Assembly: GCA_002340255.1 (NCBI GenBank)
Contig: DDLS01000209.1
Coordinates: 8,438-72,437 of the forward strand
Direction of reading: 5' to 3'
Source: Cyanobacteria bacterium UBA2566
GTDB lineage: Bacteria; Cyanobacteriota; Cyanobacteriia; Cyanobacteriales; Desertifilaceae
Length of the DNA stretch: 64,000 nt
Shown: positions 41,401 through 48,863 of the stretch, in pieces
Layout of the letters: each line of letters begins with the position of its first letter
How positions within the stretch are numbered: the stretch's first letter is position 1
Translations under genes and position numbers: made by a program
The notes under the pieces: generated by a model
Database searches by the model: none
Told to the model about the DNA's origin: nothing
Seen by the model: only the letters and a program-made list of their open reading frames with translations

Positions 41401-43083
41401 CAATTGCCTGGACGGAAGGTATATCCTTGGATTGCCAAAGTGCGCCATTCAACCCCTGGCGTAGGTTTGATTTCTCCTCCTCCCCACCACGATATTTACT
41501 CCATTGAAGACTTAGCCGAGTTAATTCACGACTTGAAAAATGCGAATCGCCAAGCGCGAATTAACGTCAAACTGGTTTCAGAAGTGGGCGTAGGGACGAT
41601 CGCCGCTGGAGTTGCCAAAGCTCACGCCGATGTGGTTCTCATCTCTGGGTTTGACGGGGGAACAGGAGCAAGTCCGCAGACCTCGATTAAACATGCAGGT
41701 CTACCTTGGGAATTGGGTGTCGCAGAAACTCACCAAACTTTGGTGCTGAATAATCTGCGATCGCGCATCGTTGTGGAAACCGACGGACAAATGAAAACCG
41801 GTCGCGATTTGGCGATCGCCGCCCTCCTCGGTGCGGAAGAATATGGCTTCTCCACAATGCCCCTCGTTAGCCTGGGCTGTATCATGATGCGGGTCTGTCA
41901 TAAAAACACCTGTCCCGTCGGTATTGCCACTCAAAACCCCGAACTGCGCAGCAAGTTTAATGGCGACCCCCAATACACCGTTAACTTCATGACCTTTATC
42001 GCCCAGGAATTGAGGGAAATCATGGCAGAGCTAGGTTTCCGCACCGTCAACGAAATGATCGGGCGCACGGATGTTCTAGAGCCAAGGAAAGCGGTCGAGC
42101 ATTGGAAAGCCAAAGGTATTGACCTCTCCAAAGTTCTCTATCAACCCGAAGTCGGCGAAGACGTGGGGCGCTATTGCCAGATTCCCCAAGACCATGGATT
42201 AGAGAAATCCCTCGATATGACGGTACTGCTCGATCTGTGCAAAGAGGCGATCGAAAATGGCACCCCCATTCGCAAAACCCTACCGATCCAAAATACCAAC
42301 CGCGTCGTCGGTACAATCCTAGGCAACGAAATCATTAAACGCCATTGGGACGGACTCCCCGAAGACACCATTCACCTGCACTTCCAAGGCAGCGCCGGTC
42401 AAAGTTTTGGGGCATTTGTGCCCAAAGGAGTCACCCTAGAATTAGAAGGGGATGCCAATGACTACTTTGGCAAAGGCTTAAGCGGCGGTAAGGTGATTCT
42501 TTATCCCCATAAATCCTCCACCTTTGTCCCGGCTGATAATATTGTCGTTGGAAATGTGGCCTTCTATGGTGCAACCAGCGGCGAAGCCTATATCCGGGGA
42601 ATGGCGGGCGAGCGGTTCTGCGTCCGCAACTCCGGCGTGCAAGCCGTCGTTGAAGCTGTAGGAGACCATGCCTGTGAATACATGACTGGCGGTAAAGTTG
42701 TCATTCTGGGCAAAACCGGACGCAACTTTGCTGCTGGAATGAGTGGCGGTGTTGCCTATGTTTTAGATGAAACTGGTGACTTCTCCACCCGTTGTAACCG
42801 GGAAATGGTGGATCTCGAAACCCTAGAAGATCCAGAAGAGATCCGCGAGATTCATGAAATGATTACCAAACATGGCCAGTATACGGAAAGCAAACGGGCT
42901 GAGTTGGTGCTGGCATCTTGGGAGTCCATGAGCCGGAAGTTTGTGAAGGTGATGCCTCGCGACTACAAGCGGGTTCTCCAGCATATTCAGAATGCTTTAG
43001 CCAATGGCTTAAGCGGTGATGATGCCCTGTCAGCCGCATTTGAAGAGAATGCCCGCGACATTGCTCGCATCGGCGGAAGTTAG
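38434..43083 (+). CDS. gltB: Glutamate synthase large subunit
   Basis: A 1549-residue protein. The N-terminal glutaminase begins with nucleophile Cys in HDACGVGFIV (near residue 24). A central domain, the FMN/3Fe-4S synthase domain (GGEDPERYTW, SGFDGGTGASP, and cluster cysteines in CHKNTCPVGIATQNP) and the C-terminal glucan-like repeat domain (GMAGERFCVRNSG, MSGGVAYVLDE) follow. It makes two glutamates from glutamine and 2-oxoglutarate. The adjacent gltD argues for the NAD(P)H-dependent enzyme rather than the ferredoxin form. Oddity: residues about 460-487 are encoded by a palindromic repeat inserted in frame. ATG at 38434 is chosen over a TTG eight codons earlier. Confidence 0.95.
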   Translation: MNRTTSPQKQGLYDPQFEHDACGVGFIVHMKGEKSHSIVEQALTILVNLEHRGAVGAEPNTGDGAGILLQMPHKFMAKVAQEQGINLPEAGQYAVGMIFSSPDREARSKGREIFEQIVAEEGQKVIGWRDVPTDNSSLGATAQASEPFMQQVFIARNPDIVEDLAFERKLYAIRKRSHTAIRTPGIDRYWYPSSISCRTLVYKGMLMPPQVKAYFRDLSDPDLESALGLVHSRFSTNTFPSWERSHPYRYVAHNGEINTLRGNINWMHARQSLFGSSSQEFGSDLDRIQPIINIDGSDSGIFDNTLELMTLAGRSLPHAVMMMIPEPWAAHESMSDERKAFYEYHASLMEPWDGPASIAFTDGTMMGAVLDRNGLRPSRYYVTKDDLVIMASEAGVLPVEPENVAKKGRLEPGRMFLVNMDEGRIVADEEIKHQIASEHPYREWLDRYQVKLSDLPEGSVGAASVGTGSLGSPLENPNMGEPAPTPLVQRQRAFGYTFEELRMLIAPMAQNGVEAVGAMGTDTPLAVLSNRPKLLYEYFKQLFAQVTNPPIDSIREAIITSPITTIGSERNLLKPEPESCHLIQLPTPILSNAQLAKLKQLSEGKTEGFRSLMLPILFDPKTGVEGLEGTLEGIFAKADEAIAEGINLIILSDRDLDGDRAPIPALLAVSGLHHHLIRAGTRTRVGIILESGEPREVHHFAVLIGYGCGAINPYLAFETIGSMIEQNNIPPMDYEKACKNYIKAVTKGVIKIGSKIGISTIQSYRGAQIFESIGLSSEVINKYFTWTASRLEGIGVEAIAQEAIARHHQGFFSEIPTLDAGGEYQWRKDGEAHLLSPETIHLLQRATQEGDYELYKQYSAKMNQQGKEFFRLRDLLEFKSRDPIPLEEVESVEAIMKRFKTGAMSYGSISKETHESLAIAMNRIGGKSNTGEGGEDPERYTWTNERGDSKNSAIKQVASGRFGVTSLYLSQAKEIQIKMAQGAKPGEGGQLPGRKVYPWIAKVRHSTPGVGLISPPPHHDIYSIEDLAELIHDLKNANRQARINVKLVSEVGVGTIAAGVAKAHADVVLISGFDGGTGASPQTSIKHAGLPWELGVAETHQTLVLNNLRSRIVVETDGQMKTGRDLAIAALLGAEEYGFSTMPLVSLGCIMMRVCHKNTCPVGIATQNPELRSKFNGDPQYTVNFMTFIAQELREIMAELGFRTVNEMIGRTDVLEPRKAVEHWKAKGIDLSKVLYQPEVGEDVGRYCQIPQDHGLEKSLDMTVLLDLCKEAIENGTPIRKTLPIQNTNRVVGTILGNEIIKRHWDGLPEDTIHLHFQGSAGQSFGAFVPKGVTLELEGDANDYFGKGLSGGKVILYPHKSSTFVPADNIVVGNVAFYGATSGEAYIRGMAGERFCVRNSGVQAVVEAVGDHACEYMTGGKVVILGKTGRNFAAGMSGGVAYVLDETGDFSTRCNREMVDLETLEDPEEIREIHEMITKHGQYTESKRAELVLASWESMSRKFVKVMPRDYKRVLQHIQNALANGLSGDDALSAAFEENARDIARIGGS
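39810..39888 (+). repeat. Palindromic repeat element inside gltB
   Basis: TGTAGGGACGGGTTCA (39825-39840) pairs with TGAACCCGCCCCTACA (39873-39888) with one mismatch, and a partial extra copy TGTAGGGGCGG stands at 39810-39820. It is the same type of element found between genes in this and other cyanobacteria, but here it lies in frame and encodes a Gly/Ser/Pro-rich linker. Confidence 0.75.
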
Positions 43084-43114
43084 GGAGATGGGGAGATAGG
43101 GGGATAGGGAGATG
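43083..43114. repeat. GA-rich repeat tract
   Basis: GGGAGATGGGG units repeat directly after the gltB stop. The tract is related to the complement of 33746-33772. It separates gltB from gltD by about 100 bases. Confidence 0.55.
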
Positions 43115-43182
43115 TCCAAATTACTCCCCACTCCCCCACTCCTATTGAAGCGTTTTTTGTATTTAGAGTAGAGAGAGGGATT

Positions 43183-44667
43183 ATGGGAAAAGCAACGGGT
43201 TTTATGGAGTACCTCCGTGAGGTAGCGCAAGAGGTATCGCCCCAGAAACGTATAGAAAATTGGGATGAATTTCATCTGCATATGGAGGACGATCGCCTGC
43301 AAACCCAAGGCGCTCGCTGTATGGATTGTGGTACGCCCTTTTGTCATACGGGATTAGAAATTAGCCGCATGGCAAGCGGTTGTCCGATTAATAACTTGAT
43401 TCCAGAATGGAACGATCTGGTCTATCGGGGATTATGGCAAGAAGCCCTCGATCGCCTGCACAAGACGAATAATTTCCCGGAATTCACCGGCCGGGTTTGC
43501 CCCGCACCTTGTGAAGGGGCATGTGTTTTGGGCATTACCAACCCTCCAGTAACGATTAAGAATATTGAATATTCCATCGCTGAAAAAGGCTGGGATGAAG
43601 GCTGGATCGCTCCCACTCTGCCCCCACAACGAACGGGGAAAAAAGTGGCTGTTGTCGGTTCCGGACCGGCTGGTTTAGCCGCAGCATCCCAACTCAACCA
43701 TGCTGGTCATTGGGTAACGGTCTACGAACGGGAAGATCGGCCAGGGGGATTGTTAATGTATGGTATCCCCAATATGAAGTTGGATAAAAAAGAGGTAGTG
43801 TTGCGCCGCTTGGATGTGTTGCAAGCGGAAGGGGTGACATTTGTTTGCAATACGGAAATTGGTAAGGATCTGCCGGTAGAAAACCTGCTCAATGACTTTG
43901 ATGCGGTGGTGTTGTGTACGGGAGCGACGAAACCGCGCAATTTAGAAATTGAAGGGCGGGATCTCAAGGGCATTCATTTTGCCATGGAGTTTTTAACTGG
44001 CAATACCCGCACGGTACTCGACGGAAATCCCACGGAGGATTATATTTCTGCAGCCGGTAAGGATGTGATTATTATCGGTGGGGGCGATACCGGGACAGAC
44101 TGTGTGGGGACTTCGATGCGCCATGGCTGCAAGAGTGTCACCCAGTTAGAAATTATGCCCAAACCGCCAGAGAGCCGAGCTGCCAATAATCCCTGGCCGG
44201 AGTGGCCGAAAATTTACCGCATGGACTACGGTCAAGAAGAGGCAGCAGCGGTGTTTGGAGACGATCCGCGCGTTTATACCACCACGGCGACCCGATTTGA
44301 GGGGGATGAGCAAGGCCAGGTGAAGACCGTGCATACGGTGCAGGTGGAATGGACGAAAAATGAGCAAGGGCGCTTTATTCCCCAACCCATCGAAGGCACA
44401 GAGAAGGTTGTACCCGCACAACTGGTGCTGTTAGCCATGGGATTTTTGGGGCCGGAACAACCCCTATTAGATGCTCTCGGTTTGGAACGGGACGGCCGCA
44501 GCAATGTGAAAGCCGATCATGGTGATTTTGTCACCAGTATCCCCGGTGTTTTTGCTGCGGGTGATTGTCGTCGCGGTCAAAGTTTGGTGGTTTGGGCGAT
44601 CAATGAAGGTCGCGGTGCGGCGCGGGAGTGCGATCGCTACCTAATGGGAGCGACTAATTTACCTTAA
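43183..44667 (+). CDS. gltD: Glutamate synthase small subunit
   Basis: A 494-residue FAD/NAD(P)H protein. The N-terminal 4Fe-4S region shows CMDCGTPFCHTG and CPINNLIPEWN, then CPAPCEGAC. The FAD-binding motif VAVVGSGPAGLAAASQL is near residue 152, the second dinucleotide-binding motif DVIIIGGGDTGTDCVGT near residue 293, and the C-terminal FAD contact GVFAAGDCRRGQSLVVWAI. It passes electrons from NAD(P)H to GltB. It sits 99 bases after gltB on the same strand; the pair probably forms one unit. Confidence 0.95.
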   Translation: MGKATGFMEYLREVAQEVSPQKRIENWDEFHLHMEDDRLQTQGARCMDCGTPFCHTGLEISRMASGCPINNLIPEWNDLVYRGLWQEALDRLHKTNNFPEFTGRVCPAPCEGACVLGITNPPVTIKNIEYSIAEKGWDEGWIAPTLPPQRTGKKVAVVGSGPAGLAAASQLNHAGHWVTVYEREDRPGGLLMYGIPNMKLDKKEVVLRRLDVLQAEGVTFVCNTEIGKDLPVENLLNDFDAVVLCTGATKPRNLEIEGRDLKGIHFAMEFLTGNTRTVLDGNPTEDYISAAGKDVIIIGGGDTGTDCVGTSMRHGCKSVTQLEIMPKPPESRAANNPWPEWPKIYRMDYGQEEAAAVFGDDPRVYTTTATRFEGDEQGQVKTVHTVQVEWTKNEQGRFIPQPIEGTEKVVPAQLVLLAMGFLGPEQPLLDALGLERDGRSNVKADHGDFVTSIPGVFAAGDCRRGQSLVVWAINEGRGAARECDRYLMGATNLP

Positions 44668-44686
44668 GTTCTGTTCTCCACAAGCC

Positions 44687-44728
44687 AATTTCTGTAGGAG
44701 TCAACATCCGTTGACTCCTACAGAAATT
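44687..44728. terminator. Perfect 19-bp hairpin after gltD
   Basis: AATTTCTGTAGGAGTCAAC (44687-44705) pairs perfectly with 44710-44728 around an ATCC loop. It lies 20 bases past the gltD stop and could end or protect the transcript, although no T run follows. The TGTAGGAGTCAAC core resembles dispersed palindromes seen elsewhere in cyanobacteria. Confidence 0.55.
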
Positions 44729-44857
44729 CACCCCTACTTCTGTCACTTTCCGAGAGTTAAGATAGAATAATCTCAGTCAGTTTTCCCAAGTTCTTATTTA
44801 TAGAGGGGATTTAATAAATTGATAAACACTGTCAATCAATTTCCATCGTTTTATCCT

Positions 44858-44999
44858 TCCTTCTGGGAATTAGCACGGGAGGTGAGAGAACAGGCAGAAA
44901 TTAATATAAAAAGCAACGATATATAACGATATATTCTGTTAAGTGTTGATGCTTTAGTAGACAGAGTTTTGTCCTGTCTGGTTGATGTTAGTAGATAAA
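44858..44999 (+). pseudogene. Shredded copy of the PapA5-like acyltransferase gene
   Basis: Two blocks match the 3' part of the acyltransferase gene at 46634. Bases 44858-44896 match 47558-47596 (shared TTCTGGGAATTAGCACGGGA), and 44951-44996 match 47891-47936 (shared GTCCTGTCT and GTTGATGTTAG). About 290 bases of the gene between the blocks are reduced to about 55. The remainder of the gene is gone. It is a deleted paralogue or a duplication scar. Confidence 0.75.
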
Positions 45000-45115
45000 T
45001 AGGGATTTTAACGGATCGTCAAACTCGTCGAATCTGGAACTATACTCAATAGATTGCGACCCCCCTAAAGGTATGATATTCTCCAAGAGAAAAATCTTAT
45101 CATCAGAATCACTTA

Positions 45116-46264
45116 ATGATGAAGAAGCATATTTTTATCTTCAAGAAGGTAGCAACGATATTTGTTGTGCTGATTACTATCTTGTCCATGGCAATAGTTC
45201 CACCGGCTCAGGCTTGTAGCCGGTTAGTCTACCAAGGTAGTTCAAACGGACCAATTACTGCACGTAGTATGGATTGGTTTCAAGACCCTGATGCTAAACT
45301 CTGGTTCTTTCCAAAAGGCATGAAGCGTGATGGTGGAGCGGGTACAAACTCCATCACATGGACTTCAAAATATGCCAGCATCATTACCTCAAGCTATGAC
45401 ATTGCCACCGTTGACGGTATTAACGAGAAGGGTTTGGTTGCCAATCTCCTCTTTTTGGAAGCGACGGACTACGGTGATATTGAACCTACTGAGAAAACCT
45501 TATCTCTTGGAGGTTGGGGTCAATATGTCCTTGATAATTATGCAACTGTTGAAGAAGCAGTCCAAGGACTAGAAAGCAAACCCTTCCAACTAGCCACAGC
45601 TACTTTTGATCAGCTTGTGTCGGCGGGGCTTATCTCCCCCTTACCACTGCCGCTTCAAGCAGCTCTAGGAGGACTGGAGTTTGCACTTCACCTGTCGCTC
45701 TCAGATCCAAGTGGGGATTCAGCAATCTTTGAATACATTGATGGCGAACTAACAATCCATCATGATAAGGAATACAATGTGCTGACCAATGACCCGATCT
45801 TCGACCAACAGCTTGCCCTAAGTACCTATTGGGATCAGGTGGGAGCTGGATCATTTCTGCCAGGCACTAACAATCCCTCAGACCGGTTCGTTCGGGCTAG
45901 CTATTACTTGCATAAAATGAATGAGCAGTTGATAACTAAAGTGAAGAAAGATCGGCGCAATGAGTTAGCCGCAGCGCTTGGCATCATTCGCAACGTCTCC
46001 GATCCACTTGGCTTGGCTAGTTTCAGCCTTGGTACTACCCAATGGCGAACTGTTGCGGATCAAAATAACATCAACCCCGCCTACTTTTTTGAATACACTA
46101 AGAGTCCGAATCTTTTCTGGGTGGTGATGAATAACCTAAACCTTGAAGAGGGTGCAGAGGTGATGTCCCTTGAAGATCTTACTGCTCTGAGCTTAGTAGG
46201 TGAGGTGTCCCAACAATTCCAGAAAACAGACCCCTTTTCCTGGGATATCTCCTCCACCTTGTAG
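45116..46264 (+). CDS. Exported linear amide C-N hydrolase (choloylglycine hydrolase/penicillin V acylase family)
   Basis: A 382-residue Ntn-type amidohydrolase. A signal peptide (about residues 1-33, ending PPAQA) is followed directly by Cys34 (CSRLVYQG), so export cleavage would expose the nucleophilic N-terminal Cys. ARSMDW (Arg and Asp, residues 50-55), the VDGINEKGL and SDPSGDSAIFEY motifs fit the family. Relatives cleave bile salts, penicillin V or acyl-homoserine lactones. It acts in the periplasm or outside. Beside a PKS cluster it might trim an N-acyl group from a product or signal; that is inference. It stands between the acyltransferase remnant and the intact acyltransferase gene. 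Confidence 0.85.
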   Translation: MMKKHIFIFKKVATIFVVLITILSMAIVPPAQACSRLVYQGSSNGPITARSMDWFQDPDAKLWFFPKGMKRDGGAGTNSITWTSKYASIITSSYDIATVDGINEKGLVANLLFLEATDYGDIEPTEKTLSLGGWGQYVLDNYATVEEAVQGLESKPFQLATATFDQLVSAGLISPLPLPLQAALGGLEFALHLSLSDPSGDSAIFEYIDGELTIHHDKEYNVLTNDPIFDQQLALSTYWDQVGAGSFLPGTNNPSDRFVRASYYLHKMNEQLITKVKKDRRNELAAALGIIRNVSDPLGLASFSLGTTQWRTVADQNNINPAYFFEYTKSPNLFWVVMNNLNLEEGAEVMSLEDLTALSLVGEVSQQFQKTDPFSWDISSTL

Positions 46265-46458
46265 GAGAAGCAGAAGAAAATGTCTATTTTATTAGTCAGA
46301 CAGTCCTTTATCGGCTTTGGTCAATGACTAATAACTTTTGTGAGACACCATTAGGGAGTAAAAATTAATACTCAATATCGAAAATAGTTGTGGAATTAAT
46401 TGCTCTAAATACTTCCTAAATTTAGACGGACAGGACTTACACAAAATCATCCTACTCA

Positions 46459-46602
46459 GTGGGGGCAATATCTATTCGCCCCTGCTGCCAAAATTGGTAT
46501 ATTAGATCTCTTGCATAAGTGGATAGAAAATCAATAGCAATAAAGTAATCCTGTATTCTTATCCTTATTCTCTATCCTCTGACTTCTGCAAGAAGTCTAT
46601 TC
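46459..46602 (-). repeat. 145-bp dispersed intergenic repeat, copy 2
   Basis: The complement of this stretch aligns with 34868-35012. It ends in a GTGGGGGC...GCCCCTGC hairpin (46459-46485). It lies between the amidohydrolase and acyltransferase genes. A GACAGGACTTACACAAAA stretch just outside the hairpin side resembles a common cyanobacterial IS end, which is only suggestive. Confidence 0.7.
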
Positions 46603-46633
46603 AAAGTAGATTCTAACTCCAGAGGAGAGATTT

Positions 46634-47941
46634 ATGATTGATAACAGAAAACTCTGTGGAGCTGAACAAGTGATGGAAATACTAAATCGCTTGACTAGCT
46701 CATCCAATATAGTGGTTATCGGGCGAATTTTAGGTCCCCTAAGTGCAGAAATTGTTGAAAAGGCACTCGCTCTTGTCCAAACTCATCACTCTCGGCTTAA
46801 TTCTCGGATCGTTGGTGACATCGATAATCTCCGTTTTGAAACGGGGGCTAAAAATATTCCTTTGCGAGTTGTCGATCAGCAGCACGAGGAACAATGGCAA
46901 GAAACTGTTCTTGAAGAACTCAACACCAAAATTGAGAGTAGTGAAGTTCTCTTGCGAGCTGTACTTGTGCAAGGGCATAAGCAAAGCGAAAACACGACCA
47001 GCCATCTGATTATTACAATAAACCATGCTATCTCTGATGGCTTATCGAGTATCGAGTTATATTCAGAAATCTTGACCTACTGCTCGAAAATTGCTTCTGA
47101 TGAACCTGTCGAGCCAGCGCCCAGCTTACCATCACTTCCCTCTATAGATGAGTTATTTCCCCCATCAGCAAAAGGTGTCAGAGGTAATATCAACAGTGTG
47201 TTGTTTCTGTTGCGACTTCTGTTCAAAAGGATTTGGCACCGACCAAAAGGCTTAAGTTTTGAAAAGGCTGTACCTGTTGAGTTACGCCGTACTGGCAATG
47301 TTTATAGACAGTTAGATGCTGAGGTTACCGAGGAGCTGATTCTACGTTGTCGCCAAGAAAAGACAACAGTAAATGCTGCTTTGTCTGCGGCGTTGATATT
47401 CGCTGCAGCAAGAAAGATCGGAGCAGGGCAGAAAAAGTCTATGTCCTGTTTGTCTTCTGCCGATCTACGCAGACATTTGAAGCCTGCGATCGGCAATGAA
47501 AAACTAGGTCAACTAGGTAGCGCCATAACGTCATTTCACACTTTCAGTGCAAATACCTCCTTCTGGGAATTAGCACGGGAAGTGAGAGAGCAGCAGGAAT
47601 CTGCCTTAAAGCGTAATGAGAGCTTTTATCAAGCATTGATGTTTAGGACGATAGTTGATTCAGCACTCACCAGCCTAGATATCCCCCCTTATACAGCAGT
47701 TAATATTACCAATGTTGGTCGAGTCAATATTCCCAAAGTTTATGGTCAATTTGAACTCTCAGAAATTAGCTTTTCTGTAGCACAGGCCACATTTGGAGGG
47801 ATTTTTATCGGTGCTGTTACAACTTTTGAGGGCAAAATGTTTTTGCATTTCCCCTTTTCTGAGCCTATAACTAGCCAGGAGACAATAGAGACTTTAGCAG
47901 ATAGTGTTCTGTCCTGTCTAGTTGATGTTAGCAGCAGCTAG
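46634..47941 (+). CDS. Condensation-fold acyltransferase (PapA5/alcohol acetyltransferase-like)
   Basis: A 435-residue stand-alone member of the condensation-domain superfamily. The active-site motif HxxxDG is seen as NHAISDGLSS with His131 and Asp135. The central linker region (residues about 155-210) is Pro/Ser-rich, and a NVGRVNIPKVYGQFELSEISF stretch corresponds to the latch/second-half motif. Such enzymes esterify alcohols with acyl groups from acyl-CoA or carrier proteins, for example PapA5 releasing polyketides. The GGAGAG upstream supports the start. It is the intact version of the remnant at 44858 and points toward the PKS genes, so a role in acylating the reductively released product is plausible but unproven. 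Confidence 0.8.
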   Translation: MIDNRKLCGAEQVMEILNRLTSSSNIVVIGRILGPLSAEIVEKALALVQTHHSRLNSRIVGDIDNLRFETGAKNIPLRVVDQQHEEQWQETVLEELNTKIESSEVLLRAVLVQGHKQSENTTSHLIITINHAISDGLSSIELYSEILTYCSKIASDEPVEPAPSLPSLPSIDELFPPSAKGVRGNINSVLFLLRLLFKRIWHRPKGLSFEKAVPVELRRTGNVYRQLDAEVTEELILRCRQEKTTVNAALSAALIFAAARKIGAGQKKSMSCLSSADLRRHLKPAIGNEKLGQLGSAITSFHTFSANTSFWELAREVREQQESALKRNESFYQALMFRTIVDSALTSLDIPPYTAVNITNVGRVNIPKVYGQFELSEISFSVAQATFGGIFIGAVTTFEGKMFLHFPFSEPITSQETIETLADSVLSCLVDVSSS

Positions 47942-48025
47942 AGGAGTTGCTTGGGGCGATCTCTGACATTTCATTACCATTTTCACACCTCCAGCCGGCG
48001 GGAGAGTAGCACTTATACTCAAACT

Positions 48026-48048
48026 GTCTTTCTTCTTGTGAGAAAGAC
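48026..48048. terminator. Hairpin between convergent genes
   Basis: GTCTTTCT and AGAAAGAC form an 8-bp stem with a 7-base loop between the acyltransferase and lipocalin-like genes. Confidence 0.45.
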
Positions 48049-48073
48049 TCAACTTGCTTGCACCCAGTCAGTT

Positions 48074-48568
48074 CTAGGAAACACGTTCCCAAGTAGAGTA
48101 AACAGTATACTCCGGATATAATGAACTCAGGAAAAGTGTATCTCCTGAAATCTCAACAATCCTTTCCAAGTCTGCACCAATTAAATCTGGAACTACATGA
48201 ATTTCAATATTGTGAATAACTTTATTATCTTTAACTTCATATTTACCTGTATAAGAAACAAACTTTTGCACTGACTGAAAATATCGAACAATTGCTTTAA
48301 TATACTTAAATATACTTACCTGCAATATACTTGCCTTTGATTTTATACCATACCCCAGATCCATAAGATTTTGTATACTTAATCCAAGATTCAAGCGATT
48401 ACTCATCATGATTGAGAATGACACATATCCCTCCTTCGTATATATGATATAAGATACGGGATCTTTGCCGAAGGGATAAATTATTTTTTCTTCCTTATCT
48501 ATAGATTTCATCTCGATAAGTTTCCACATTCCGACAAGAGCATCTTTTGAAACTATACTATTTGTCAT
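48074..48568 (-). CDS. Lipocalin-like domain protein
   Basis: A 164-residue protein with the lipocalin-like (Lipocalin_5) start LVGMWKLIEMKSIDKEEKII and the motif YIIYTKEGYVSFSIM, then a closing GKYEVKDNKVIHNIEIHVVPD. The fold is a beta barrel able to hold small hydrophobic ligands. Members are often encoded in polyketide or nonribosomal peptide gene clusters, where they assist tailoring or binding. It is read in the same direction as the PKS genes, separated from them by a MITE-like element and a terminator, so it has its own promoter. Confidence 0.75.
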   Translation of the reverse strand: MTNSIVSKDALVGMWKLIEMKSIDKEEKIIYPFGKDPVSYIIYTKEGYVSFSIMMSNRLNLGLSIQNLMDLGYGIKSKASILQVSIFKYIKAIVRYFQSVQKFVSYTGKYEVKDNKVIHNIEIHVVPDLIGADLERIVEISGDTLFLSSLYPEYTVYSTWERVS

Positions 48569-48612
48569 TTTTGCTCCTTAATTATTTCTTTTAGAGGATG
48601 CCTTATGCACAT

Positions 48613-48755
48613 CTGATATCAAATCCGGTTAAAGACTTGTCATTGCGATCGCAGGGATACAATCGCCAAGACTAGCGAGATTATGAAATGGCTTCACTCC
48701 ACTACGTTCCGTTCGCAATGACATCTTAATAACTGATCTAACGGACTTGATATGA
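48613..48755. repeat. MITE-like element, about 143 bp
   Basis: Perfect inner arms GTCATTGCGA (48639-48648) and TCGCAATGAC (48713-48722) are extended by imperfect outer arms (GATATCAAATCCGGTTA on the left, complement of TAACGGACTTGATATGA on the right). The centre has no gene. This is the structure of a miniature inverted-repeat element. It is located between the lipocalin-like gene and the PKS 3' end. Confidence 0.65.
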
Positions 48756-48812
48756 TTGAATAGTCACTGATATTATATCATATAGCAATCCTAGATAGGT
48801 TATCAAAATTCA

Positions 48813-48847
48813 AAAACAAGCTCATTTCTCCGAAGGTTGCTTGTTTT
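48813..48847 (-). terminator. Rho-independent terminator of the PKS operon
   Basis: On the minus strand AAAACAAGC pairs with GCTTGTTTT (9 perfect pairs, 17-base loop), then TTGAATTTTG follows. It lies 17 bases past the stop of the last PKS gene. Confidence 0.75.
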
Positions 48848-48863
48848 CATTTCTGAGTTAGCT

